The position numbers and the translations under genes were made by a program. 64,000 bases of DNA from CBDATG01 sp965200145 (GTDB lineage Bacteria > Chloroflexota > Dehalococcoidia > Lucifugimonadales > Lucifugimonadaceae): positions 186,001 through 250,000 of the forward strand of contig CBDATG010000003.1 in the NCBI GenBank assembly GCA_965200145.1, given 5' to 3'. Under the pieces are notes generated by a model, which saw only the letters and a program-made list of their open reading frames with translations, was not told where the DNA came from and searched no databases. Below, piece after piece: positions 45,766 through 52,813 of this stretch (the first letter of the stretch is position 1; the number at the start of each line of letters is the position of its first letter).

Positions 45766-46596
45766 ATGCAACCATCAGACCTCAAACGCGCGCTCGCCGA
45801 GGGCAAACCCGCATTCGGTTTCATGCTCTTCGCAATTGAAGGCCTGCGCTGGGCAAGGATGTTCGAAGGCAGCACACTCGACTACATCATCATCGACTGG
45901 GAACATGCATCCAGAGACCGCACCGGACTCGCAAATCTCATCACCAGCGTCAAATCATCCGGCACGACCTGCATCGTCAGAACCCCGGACACCGAAGACG
46001 TATACGTCGCAGAGGCATTAGATGCGGGAGCCGACGGTGTCTTGGTGCCATACTGCGAGACTGTTGAGGAAGTGCAACGTTGCGCTTTCAAGCTGCGTTA
46101 CCACCCGCTCAAAGGCGAATACTTCAGGCGCGTTGCTGAGACCGGAGAGCTTCCCAGCGACAAGACACGCGAATATCTGGGCAACCGGCACAAAGACCAC
46201 TTCTTCATAATGGGCGTCGAATCCGTGCCAGCAGTAAACCGATTGGACGAGCTGCTGGAATGCGCCCCGATCGACGGCATCTTCGTCGGACCCAACGACC
46301 TCACGACATCCATGGGCATCCCAGACGAAGTCGAGCATCCCGATTACGTCGCAACACTGAAGCGCATCATCGATACCGGCGAGGCGCACGGCGTGCCAAC
46401 CATGGTGCATCAGCAAACGATGGCGGCATCCACGACCGCCATAGAGCTGGGCGCGCGCTTCGTGCTGCACTCCAGCGATGTTGGCACCCTGCTCCGAGGC
46501 GTGCAAGACGAGTTCGCACAGCTACGCGAAGTAGCAGCTACCCAGTTCGGAGAATTCGCGTCTGCGGAAGCACGCGACACGCTAGACACCATCTAG
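45766..46596 (+). CDS. HpcH/HpaI aldolase/citrate lyase-family protein (second copy)
   Basis: 276 residues. IDWEHAS carries the family's His-containing motif, VRTP the Arg, MGVESVPAVNRLDELLE the metal Glu, and VGPNDLTTSMGIPD the metal Asp. It closes with HSSDVGTLLRGVQ. It is probably expressed with the oxidoreductase gene before it, giving an oxidation plus retro-aldol pair, a common arrangement for sugar-acid catabolism. The exact substrate is not visible. A stem-loop at 46638 lies just after it. Confidence 0.87.
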   Translation: MQPSDLKRALAEGKPAFGFMLFAIEGLRWARMFEGSTLDYIIIDWEHASRDRTGLANLITSVKSSGTTCIVRTPDTEDVYVAEALDAGADGVLVPYCETVEEVQRCAFKLRYHPLKGEYFRRVAETGELPSDKTREYLGNRHKDHFFIMGVESVPAVNRLDELLECAPIDGIFVGPNDLTTSMGIPDEVEHPDYVATLKRIIDTGEAHGVPTMVHQQTMAASTTAIELGARFVLHSSDVGTLLRGVQDEFAQLREVAATQFGEFASAEARDTLDTI

Positions 46597-46637
46597 CGCA
46601 CTGCCAAGCTTCCATCTTGGCATTTCCTTGATATTGC

Positions 46638-46661
46638 AGATTTACCTTTATCGGTAAATCT
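46638..46661. promoter_or_regulatory. Palindrome upstream of the acidic protein gene
   Basis: AGATTTACC at 46638-46646 and GGTAAATCT at 46653-46661 are perfect 9-base arms around TTTATC. It lies 25 bases before the ATG of the acidic protein and 42 bases after the aldolase stop. No T run follows, so an operator is more likely than a terminator. Confidence 0.6.
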
Positions 46662-46686
46662 AGCTTTCACATCAACTTCTGGGAGG

Positions 46687-47997
46687 ATGAAAGTGAACCC
46701 CTTGCAAAGACTCACAGGTGCAACAGCAGTAGTCGTAGTGTCAGGTTTGACACTAGCAGGCATCATCTTGGTAGCTGCCCTCGTAACCGACGCGTTCAGC
46801 GCAGGCAACGAAGGCGGAAGCTTCCCCGATAGGATGGCGCGCATCTTCGGAACCGACCGGGCGGATGAGATGCACGATGACGAACCCTGGGACAGCGAAG
46901 CGTGGCACGACGAGATTGAGAGACTAAAGGGCGGCGCTTACACAATTCCGGGCATCTACCTGCATGTAGACGGTGACCGTGTGGAGTGCGAAGTTGACCT
47001 CAGTCCCGAAACTCCACCTCGCGGTTCGGACCTCCACATTGATGAAGACCTGATCCTCATCAGTTGCCCAGAATCCGTGCTCTACTTGAAAGACCCTGAC
47101 TCCGACGAAGATTGGATTGACGATTGGTTCCTAGAAGATGCAATTGACAAGGATTCAGACCTCAACGATGACGACTCCGGCCGGCTCCCAAGATCAACCG
47201 AGGACCTGCTAGAGACGCTGCTAGACAGATTCGGGTTCGAGGACGGCGACCACGTAACGTTTGACTTCGCTGATGAGGATGATGCTTGGACAAAGCTGGA
47301 CGAGGAAGAATCCTACAGCCACGGCGAAGTTGAGCGATGGTCCGAGGGTCCATTCACATTTGAATACGGCGACGGCGAAGTCTTCACCTTCAGGTTCTCC
47401 GACGGCGATGGAAACGAGTCCGGCGGTGAACTAGAGCGTTACTTCTTCGACGAGCCATGGTCCGGAGGCCCTTTCACGTTCCGCTACAGCCTCCCTGACG
47501 ACGACCACGAGTACGAGTTTGAGATGTTTGACGAGCGTTGGGGCAAACCCGATCGCTGGACTGACCATTACGGCTCTGACGATGACTGGTCAAAGCGTCC
47601 CTTCTCATTCCGAGACTGGCGCGACAGCGGCGATGATGAGCGGTGGTTCCCGTTCGACATGTTCCAGGACGAATGGTACAGCGATGAAGACAACGGCGAC
47701 TACGAATTTGACGAGTCCTACGGCGAATGGGCTGAAGACTTCGATGACCTGTTTACCGAAGAGGGTGCATACAGCTTCAGCGAGGATCTGACTCCTGAGC
47801 AGGAAGAGCTGATGCGTCAGATGATGCAGCGCATGATGCACATGTTCGGATTCGACGACCTCTTCCCTGAAGACATGTTCGATCACGACTACGGCGATGA
47901 CGACTCCGACGACCATCACGAAAACGGTGACGACGATGACAACGGCGCATCCTCGTACCACGACTCAGACAGCACCGCGCACCCAGCGCGCTACTAG
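46687..47997 (+). CDS. Very acidic, Asp/Glu/Trp/Phe-rich secreted or anchored protein
   Basis: 436 residues, no recognised family. One N-terminal hydrophobic segment (about residues 9-38) acts as signal or anchor. The remainder is dominated by Asp and Glu and is unusually rich in Trp, Phe and Tyr. Short repeats of the form (W/R)S(E/G)GPFTFxY occur near residues 219, 258 and 297 (SKRPFSF variant). Two Cys lie in an early beta-like part (VECEVDL and LISCPES). The end is a His/Asp-rich tail after a Met-rich helix (EELMRQMMQRMMHMF). Metal (calcium) binding or an intrinsically disordered polyanion are plausible, not shown. Convergent to the dehydratase gene with a shared terminator. Confidence 0.72.
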   Translation: MKVNPLQRLTGATAVVVVSGLTLAGIILVAALVTDAFSAGNEGGSFPDRMARIFGTDRADEMHDDEPWDSEAWHDEIERLKGGAYTIPGIYLHVDGDRVECEVDLSPETPPRGSDLHIDEDLILISCPESVLYLKDPDSDEDWIDDWFLEDAIDKDSDLNDDDSGRLPRSTEDLLETLLDRFGFEDGDHVTFDFADEDDAWTKLDEEESYSHGEVERWSEGPFTFEYGDGEVFTFRFSDGDGNESGGELERYFFDEPWSGGPFTFRYSLPDDDHEYEFEMFDERWGKPDRWTDHYGSDDDWSKRPFSFRDWRDSGDDERWFPFDMFQDEWYSDEDNGDYEFDESYGEWAEDFDDLFTEEGAYSFSEDLTPEQEELMRQMMQRMMHMFGFDDLFPEDMFDHDYGDDDSDDHHENGDDDDNGASSYHDSDSTAHPARY

Positions 47998-48008
47998 AAG
48001 ACCCACAT

Positions 48009-48041
48009 CGTAGGTTCCGCGCGCCTCCTGCGGAACCTACG
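48009..48041. terminator. Bidirectional hairpin between convergent genes
   Basis: Perfect 12-base arms CGTAGGTTCCGC (48009-48020) and GCGGAACCTACG (48030-48041) with a 9-base loop. It lies between the stop codons of the acidic protein and the enolase-superfamily gene. It lacks a long T run, but position and stability support termination in both directions. Confidence 0.75.
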
Positions 48042-48060
48042 TTCCCATATCGCGCGCGTG

Positions 48061-49203
48061 CTACGCTTCCGCCGTGCTCCTGCGTTCCCAGCCAGGCTTG
48101 AACATACGCAGGAAGTTTGACTTGCCATAAGGATGTCGTGCAGCCTCAGACTCGTTCAGATCAACTCCCCAACCCGGCGTATCCGGGATGCGTAACTTAC
48201 CGTCGCGTACGCGCTCGAAACCCAACAGCACATCTGATGTCCACGGCTCCAAGAACTCGTCAAAGCACTCCTGGATGTAGATGTTCGGTGTCACCGCATC
48301 GATGTGCAACGCAACCATAGTCTTCAACGGGCTCTCCGCGTTGTGCGGTGCCAACTGCGCGTGGTGCGCCATGGCTATGCCTGCGATCTGTAAAGTCCGC
48401 CAAACGCCGCCGACTCCCAACGGCTCGGGATTGATGATGTCCGTAACATCCGCCGCGAGGAAACGCGCAAAGTCGTGAAGCTCATGCATCCTCTCACCCG
48501 CTATCACCCGCACAGGAACACGCCTCGCAACCTCAATCAGCGCATCAACATCGTTTGACAACACCGGAGTCTCAAACCACGTGATGTCGTACTGCTCCAA
48601 CCAATTGCCAATCTCAACCGCCGCTCCAACTCCGAACCTGTCATGCGCCTCGATCATTATCTCTACATCATCCCCCACCGCCTGACGGACCGCCGCTAGT
48701 ATCGCCTGCGTCTCACGCGTCTCCTGCTTCGTAAGCGTCGAGTAGGCAGTACCAAACGGGTCGATCTTCAACGCAGTGTACCCTCGTCCCACTACATCCG
48801 CCGCGCGCGCCGCAATCGCCGCCGGTGTGCGCTCGGAAGAGTACCAACCATTGGCGTAGACGCGAATATCATCGCGCACCTTGCCGCCAAGCAACCGATG
48901 CACAGGCTGACCAAGCGACCTACCAAGGATGTCCCAACACGCCATCTCGATTCCCGCCATCTCACGGTTAACATTCAGGAATCCCGCCAGATACAGCTCT
49001 TGCCAGATCGCATGGATATCACGCGGATCGCGCCCGATAACCAGATGTTTAACCTCATCAACCGCTGCCACAGTCGGTTGCGTGCTCAAACCTCCCGTCG
49101 CCTCGCCTAGCCCAGTAATCCCAGCATCCGTCTCTACAACCACATAGATCCAGTTCTTCCAAGGGTTGCCAACCACCACCGTACGGATATCAGTGATCTT
49201 CAT
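48061..49203 (-). CDS. Enolase-superfamily mandelate racemase/galactonate dehydratase-like enzyme
   Basis: 380 residues with the N-terminal capping domain (MKITDIRTVVV ... GLGEATGG), MACWDILGRSLGQPVHRLLGG, the barrel Lys motif ALKIDPFG, metal ligands IEAHDRF, FETPV and GERMH, and LAPHNAESPLKTM with the catalytic His. This fits the acid-sugar dehydratases of the galactonate/gluconate type. It lies on the minus strand after an orphan CoA-transferase gene, 53 bases apart, so both may belong to one transcript. Which acid is dehydrated is not visible. Confidence 0.9.
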   Translation of the reverse strand: MKITDIRTVVVGNPWKNWIYVVVETDAGITGLGEATGGLSTQPTVAAVDEVKHLVIGRDPRDIHAIWQELYLAGFLNVNREMAGIEMACWDILGRSLGQPVHRLLGGKVRDDIRVYANGWYSSERTPAAIAARAADVVGRGYTALKIDPFGTAYSTLTKQETRETQAILAAVRQAVGDDVEIMIEAHDRFGVGAAVEIGNWLEQYDITWFETPVLSNDVDALIEVARRVPVRVIAGERMHELHDFARFLAADVTDIINPEPLGVGGVWRTLQIAGIAMAHHAQLAPHNAESPLKTMVALHIDAVTPNIYIQECFDEFLEPWTSDVLLGFERVRDGKLRIPDTPGWGVDLNESEAARHPYGKSNFLRMFKPGWERRSTAEA

Positions 49204-49256
49204 TCATGCGCTCCCATTCATTTGCACTGAACCAATTCGAGATACCCAACCGTATA

Positions 49257-49922
49257 TCACCGCGACATCATGAGCGAAGGCTCTGTCAGCCGTTGAACAT
49301 CCTCAGGCGACCAACCCGGTGCCATCTTGCCAAGCACCATACCTTCGGGCCAAATTGTGATATTCGCAATGTCCGTCACAATCCGCGTGACGCAACGTTG
49401 CGCCGTCAAAGGAAATGTGCACTCATTCAGAATCTTCGGCTCGTTGTCCCTAGTAGTGTGCTCCATCGCCACGATGACGTGCTTCGTGTTCGCCGCCAAG
49501 TCCATCGCTCCGCCGATCGAGCCAATCCCGCGTTGCGGAAGCATCCAGTTCGCCAAGTCACCACTTCCTGACACCTGCATCGCTCCCAGTATCGTGGCAT
49601 CGATATGCCCGCCACGAATCATCGCAAACGACTCCGCCGAGTCAAAGAACGCCATACCCGGAACCTGTGCCATGAAGTTGCCGCTAGCGTCTATCAAGTC
49701 TGGATCCCCCAGCTCACGCGGCAGAATCTCACCGTAACCCAACACCCCATTCTCAGCCTGATACCGCACATGCACACCGTCCGGCACATAGTCAGCGCAA
49801 AGAGACGGAATCCCAATGCCAAGGTTGACAACCCAACCATCACGCAACATCGAAGCCGCCACCCGCGCAATCTCAGCACGCGTACGACGAGGCGCAGGAT
49901 CTATGAAATCAGAGACAGACAT
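49257..49922 (-). CDS. 3-oxoacid CoA-transferase family beta subunit, orphan
   Basis: 221 residues. VNLGIGIPSLCADYVPDG, then the Glu-containing catalytic stretch AENGVLGYG, GGHIDATILGAMQVS, GGAMDLA and ECTFPLTA define the beta subunit (ScoB/AtoA type) of heteromeric CoA-transferases. The enzymes move CoA between acyl donors such as succinyl-CoA and acetoacetate through a Glu-thioester. The matching alpha subunit gene is not next to it and does not appear in the window, so the enzyme would need a partner encoded elsewhere. No clear ribosome-binding site precedes ATG 49922. Confidence 0.87.
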   Translation of the reverse strand: MSVSDFIDPAPRRTRAEIARVAASMLRDGWVVNLGIGIPSLCADYVPDGVHVRYQAENGVLGYGEILPRELGDPDLIDASGNFMAQVPGMAFFDSAESFAMIRGGHIDATILGAMQVSGSGDLANWMLPQRGIGSIGGAMDLAANTKHVIVAMEHTTRDNEPKILNECTFPLTAQRCVTRIVTDIANITIWPEGMVLGKMAPGWSPEDVQRLTEPSLMMSR

Positions 49923-49964
49923 GGATAAAGTGTGTTTCGTCCAACACCGGCCATCATCCTAAAC

Positions 49965-49986
49965 ATCCTGCCAATCCCTGTGAATT
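49965..49986 (-). repeat. Dispersed CAGGGAT/CAGGAT repeat, short copy
   Basis: The minus strand carries AATTCACAGGGATTGGCAGGAT here. It belongs to a dispersed family whose full copies add a second CAGGAT unit (see 52781, 60400, 63888). It lies 43 bases before the CoA-transferase gene on the minus strand. Confidence 0.6.
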
Positions 49987-50024
49987 AAGTGGGTCTCGCG
50001 ACCAACACAAACCCAAAAACTGCT

Positions 50025-50195
50025 TTAGGCGACCCATACGACGTAAACCAATCCGAGTATCAGAATCACCAACAACGCACCCGCGATCCCCAACACGGCC
50101 AATTGCTTGGCGGTTCGATCGCTGATTCGCTTCAGCTCAACTTCGCCGAACTCGAAGTCTTTGTACTTCGCTAACCGAAACCTAAGATCAGGCAT
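50025..50195 (-). CDS. 56-residue single-span membrane protein
   Basis: ATG 50195 overlaps the stop codon of the gene before it (ATGCCTGA arrangement), so the two are likely translationally coupled. The sequence has a charged N-terminal half (MPDLRFRLAKYKDFEFGEVE) and one hydrophobic span (LGIAGALLVILILGLVYVVW) at the C-terminal end. No family recognised. The overlap and the clean membrane pattern support a real gene. Confidence 0.6.
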   Translation of the reverse strand: MPDLRFRLAKYKDFEFGEVELKRISDRTAKQLAVLGIAGALLVILILGLVYVVWVA

Positions 50196-50391
50196 TGACA
50201 GCTTCCCCTCCGACGAGGGGCGTTGCCGATACCTTGGCCTTGTTGAATTGCGCCTCCTCCCATGCCGCCCGATACAACATCAACGCAAGCTCACGTATCT
50301 CCTCAGCCTGTTCTACTGTGTAAGTGTGTTTCGTCCGATACTGGCCATCCTCCTCGCCAATCCCGTAGATTACCACTCGCTCCTGGGTCAT
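50188..50391 (-). CDS. Small hypothetical protein, first of an overlapping pair
   Basis: 67 residues: MTQERVVIYGIGEEDGQY, then RTKHTYTVEQAEEIRELALM and a helix LYRAAWEEAQFNKAKV. The acidic helix pattern looks like a real small soluble protein. Part of its 5' coding sequence is echoed upstream of the CoA-transferase gene (see finding). ATG 50391 is used; ribosome-binding site not clear. Function unknown. Confidence 0.6.
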   Translation of the reverse strand: MTQERVVIYGIGEEDGQYRTKHTYTVEQAEEIRELALMLYRAAWEEAQFNKAKVSATPLVGGEAVNA

Positions 50392-50506
50392 GTAAGTTCG
50401 TCCTTGAGCTAAAGAGCCGCTCCGTTAACAAACAGTGTAACCCATCGTAGCAGAAGACGTGCATTCAACCCCTCAATCCTGTGAATCCCAACGCAACTGG
50501 GCAACT

Positions 50507-50806
50507 CTAAGTGGGGTCGTCCTCGCCGTCCCGGTCGTCAGACGACTTGCCTTTCTCGGCATCGAGTGACCCCAAATGAGGCATGTCGAGAATTCTGTTT
50601 AGCAGTGCATCATGCGTCTTCTGGGCTTGTTCCCACGTTTGAAGCTGCGACAAACGCCGGTCCTCTAATCGCTTGACCTCCTTACGATATTGGCAGTACA
50701 TGTGCGACATCCATGCAGCTAGCAGCGCCAAACCCACGACTGCCACTAACAAGAGCGACCAAGGGCCAGGTTCCAAGCCCCCGAGCCAGTCGAATAAGTC
50801 AGACAA
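50507..50806 (-). CDS. Small membrane protein with coiled-coil-like tail
   Basis: 99 residues starting with TTG. One hydrophobic segment (about residues 17-35), then a charged helix KEVKRLEDRRLSQLQTWEQ and an acidic end with DDRDGEDDPT. Topology resembles small single-span membrane adaptors. The gene is 11 bases after the next gene in its direction, suggesting an operon with it. Confidence 0.55.
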   Translation of the reverse strand: MSDLFDWLGGLEPGPWSLLLVAVVGLALLAAWMSHMYCQYRKEVKRLEDRRLSQLQTWEQAQKTHDALLNRILDMPHLGSLDAEKGKSSDDRDGEDDPT

Positions 50807-50817
50807 ACTAAGCGTGC

Positions 50818-51012
50818 CTACTCTTCAACGTCGTCGTCCGGAAGCTCTGCCAAATGGGCGCCGTAGACGATGAGCTTCTCACCATACTCCTTCATGTAGG
50901 CTCCGATCTCGGCATTCGTCCGGAACTCTCCGCCCAGGTTCAGCACCAAATGCCGCTTCCCGTCAGGGGCCTTGCCAACACCAAATCTCAAGTCGTTGGA
51001 TGTCGTCAACAT
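50818..51012 (-). CDS. Small hypothetical protein A of a paralogous pair
   Basis: 64 residues from ATG 51012 (in-frame TTG 51024 also possible). Pattern: LRFGVGKAPDGKRHLVLNLGG, then EFRTNAEIGAYMKEYGEKLIVYGAHLAEL and an acidic end. The same pattern recurs in the neighbouring gene at 51087 (NIGGVFDTNREMGDALK and GEKLI). A small alpha/beta protein of unknown function. Confidence 0.65.
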   Translation of the reverse strand: MLTTSNDLRFGVGKAPDGKRHLVLNLGGEFRTNAEIGAYMKEYGEKLIVYGAHLAELPDDDVEE

Positions 51013-51086
51013 GGCTTCAACCAAAACCTATGCTCTCCGTTAACAGCGGAATCCCCGCATCGGGGGTGGGCTCCGAAGGAACCCAA

Positions 51087-51272
51087 TCAGGATTCATCCG
51101 ACAGCTTCTCTATCCGAGACCCATCCTTGATCAACTTCTCGCCAAACCACTTCAACGCGTCGCCCATCTCACGGTTCGTGTCGAACACGCCGCCGATGTT
51201 GATCGCCAAGTAATTCATCCCCCAAGACGACCTGCCTATGACATACCTGTAATCCGTGTCGTTCTCGGTCAT
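51087..51272 (-). CDS. Small hypothetical protein B of a paralogous pair
   Basis: 61 residues: MTENDTDYRYVIGRSSWG, LAINIGGVFDTNREMGDALK and FGEKLIKDGSRIEKLSDES. Shares (L/I)N(L/I)GG-F-TN-E-(I/M)G ... (Y/F)GEKLI with the gene at 50818. AGGAG lies 8 bases before ATG 51272. Adjacent to the restriction-modification genes, 88 bases from the nuclease gene in its direction. Confidence 0.7.
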   Translation of the reverse strand: MTENDTDYRYVIGRSSWGMNYLAINIGGVFDTNREMGDALKWFGEKLIKDGSRIEKLSDES

Positions 51273-51322
51273 GACATCACTCCTGTCTAATGACGACGCC
51301 GTACATAATATCGTACCACATC

Positions 51323-51353
51323 ATCCTGCCATATCCTGTGCATCCCTGTTATT
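51323..51353 (-). repeat. Dispersed CAGGGAT/CAGGAT repeat copy
   Basis: On the minus strand this copy reads AACAGGGATGCACAGGATAT followed by GGCAGGAT. It lies 7 bases downstream of the nuclease stop codon and 51 bases upstream of the small gene at 51272. Confidence 0.65.
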
Positions 51354-51359
51354 CCGGCA

Positions 51360-51782
51360 TCACAACCGTCCCTGGTTCGCCAACGCCACGAAGGACTCTA
51401 GCGACACTATGTCAACCAACTCCGGATTGCGGAGATGCTTGTCCAATCCGCCCGACAGGTAGAAATCCTTGTACCGCCAACCATTACCGCCTAGCACCAG
51501 ATACGCCTTGTAGAAGCCTTCATTCTCAACCCTCGCGTGCGCTAGGCTGATAACCTCGAACGGTATCTTGTTCTCCGCGGTGCCTTTGGACTGTTGCCAC
51601 TTCAGTGAGATTAGGTAACTGCGCCCTCGAGAGTCCTCGGCTAGGACATCCACCTTGTGCTTAGTCTCTCCCAACCGTAGGCCAATGTCTGCCTGCTCCC
51701 GAAATCGATAACCTCCCATCGCGAGCGCAGGTAGTACCATTTGCTCCATGACCTGACCCGTCTTGGTGTTGCGCGGCGACAT
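51360..51782 (-). CDS. PD-(D/E)XK nuclease-family protein, likely restriction endonuclease partner
   Basis: 140 residues, short but complete. HKVDVLAED, RSYLISLKWQQSKGTAENKIPFEV carries the Asp and Lys of a PD-(D/E)XK site (Asp, then S-L-K with the Glu position replaced). KGTAENKIPFEVISL resembles small type II nucleases found next to DpnA-like methylases. ATG 51782 is preceded by GAGGG within a few bases. With 16 or 19 C residues in the poly-C tract the methylase would stop 3 bases before this start, so the two genes are tightly coupled. Target sequence unknown. Confidence 0.75.
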   Translation of the reverse strand: MSPRNTKTGQVMEQMVLPALAMGGYRFREQADIGLRLGETKHKVDVLAEDSRGRSYLISLKWQQSKGTAENKIPFEVISLAHARVENEGFYKAYLVLGGNGWRYKDFYLSGGLDKHLRNPELVDIVSLESFVALANQGRL

Positions 51783-52738
51783 CCCTCACACAACCTCCGA
51801 GTCCGAGTCGCACAGACGCATCGCACCGTCTTCCGATGCAGATGTAACGATATTCGTAGATATATCGCCATATTTTGACGAATATACACCATTGCCATAC
51901 CCATTTGATCCGATTTTCGTCGGGGGGGGGGGGGGGGGGTAAGCTCCGCTAGCCGGCGGGACGCTATCTCCAGGAACGCGGCATCCGCATCAATGCCCAC
52001 AAAACGCCGACCTTCCGCAATCGCCGCCACTCCCGTGCTACCAGAACCCACGAACGGGTCCAACACCAAATCATCAACGTTCGTGCTCGCACGCAAACAC
52101 CGCCGCACTAACGCCACCGGCTTCTGTGTGCTGTGACGACCATGACGCTTCTCATCAGCACCGGGCGCAGTGTAACGCCACACAGTCTTCATCTGTTTAC
52201 CACCGTTCTCACGCTTCATCTCACCGTAGTTGAAGGTGTACTTGTGCTGACCGCCTTTCGCAGCCTTCGTCGCCCAGTACACCAGCTCCGTCGAGTGCGT
52301 GAACGTCCTGCATCCCAAGTTCGGCGGCGGATTCGGCTTCTCCCAGACGATGTCATTCAGAATCCTCAGCCCCGCCTTCATCAATGCCACTCCCACTATG
52401 GGATGGATATGCAGCGTCCCAGATACCCAGATGCATCCCGCCGGCGTCAACACCCGCTTGCACTCCGCAACCCAGCTCTCGCAGAACTGCATGTCTTCCA
52501 ACAACCCGTTCGACTTATCCCACGCGCCCTTGTCAACCAGCACCCTGCGACCTGCTGAGCATGAGATGCCGCCGTTCGACAGCAGATAAGGCGGGTCCGT
52601 CCAGACGCACTCCACCGAGTCAGGTTGCAACGCCGGCAGTATCTCAAGCGCATCGCCATGCACTAATACTGCCCGGCCGTCGGCAGAACACCAATACGGC
52701 TCAACACGCTCTAACAACTGGGAGTCAACGATCACCAT
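51641..52738 (-). CDS. Beta-class DNA methyltransferase with homopolymer-shifted C-terminus
   Basis: Residues 1-270 form a normal beta-class methylase: TDPPYLLSNGGISCSAGRR, WDKSNGLLED, ILNDIVWEKPNPPPNLGCR, FTHSTELVYWA, QKPVALVRR and DPFVGSGSTGVAA, then RRLAEL. The order and these motifs resemble the DpnA/DpnIIB-type N6-adenine methylases. At residue 271 an 18-base poly-C run (on this strand) is read as Thr-Pro5, and the frame continues for about 90 unlikely residues overlapping the nuclease gene. One more C, or two fewer, gives a tail ending in TGA three bases before the nuclease start, with a natural composition (KIGSNGYGNGVYSSKYG). See the homopolymer finding. Confidence 0.82.
   Translation of the reverse strand: MVIVDSQLLERVEPYWCSADGRAVLVHGDALEILPALQPDSVECVWTDPPYLLSNGGISCSAGRRVLVDKGAWDKSNGLLEDMQFCESWVAECKRVLTPAGCIWVSGTLHIHPIVGVALMKAGLRILNDIVWEKPNPPPNLGCRTFTHSTELVYWATKAAKGGQHKYTFNYGEMKRENGGKQMKTVWRYTAPGADEKRHGRHSTQKPVALVRRCLRASTNVDDLVLDPFVGSGSTGVAAIAEGRRFVGIDADAAFLEIASRRLAELTPPPPPRRKSDQMGMAMVYIRQNMAIYLRISLHLHRKTVRCVCATRTRRLCEGCRRATPRRVRSWSKWYYLRSRWEVIDFGSRQTLAYGWERLSTRWMS
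51850..51885. promoter_or_regulatory. AT-rich inverted repeat upstream of the nuclease gene
   Basis: ATATTCGT (51850-51857) and ACGAATAT (51878-51885) are perfect 8-base arms 20 bases apart in an AT-rich stretch. It lies 68-103 bases upstream of the nuclease start inside the methylase 3' region, a position expected for an operator controlling restriction enzyme expression. Confidence 0.45.
51922..51939. repeat. Poly-G tract of 18 bases
   Basis: Eighteen consecutive G on the plus strand (C on the coding strand) inside the methylase gene. It sets which of three C-terminal frames is read. Tracts this long usually vary in length by slipped-strand mispairing, and they are also prone to sequencing or assembly length errors. 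Confidence 0.97.
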
Positions 52739-52780
52739 AAGCTGATCGTTGATCAGATATCGCCCGTTGTCAACCCCTCA

Positions 52781-52813
52781 ATCCTGCCATATCCTGCCTA
52801 TCCCTGTGAATTA
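52781..52813 (-). repeat. Dispersed CAGGGAT/CAGGAT repeat, full copy at the peroxiredoxin stop
   Basis: Full copy on the minus strand: TTCACAGGGATAGGCAGGAT then ATGGCAGGAT. The peroxiredoxin stop codon TAA (52811-52813) is formed by the start of this repeat. Confidence 0.75.

Noticed and set aside
51641..51900. The methylase C-terminal 90 residues as a real extra domain
   Set aside because: They come from reading the nuclease coding region in another frame after the homopolymer and have unnatural composition. Kept only as the literal frame.
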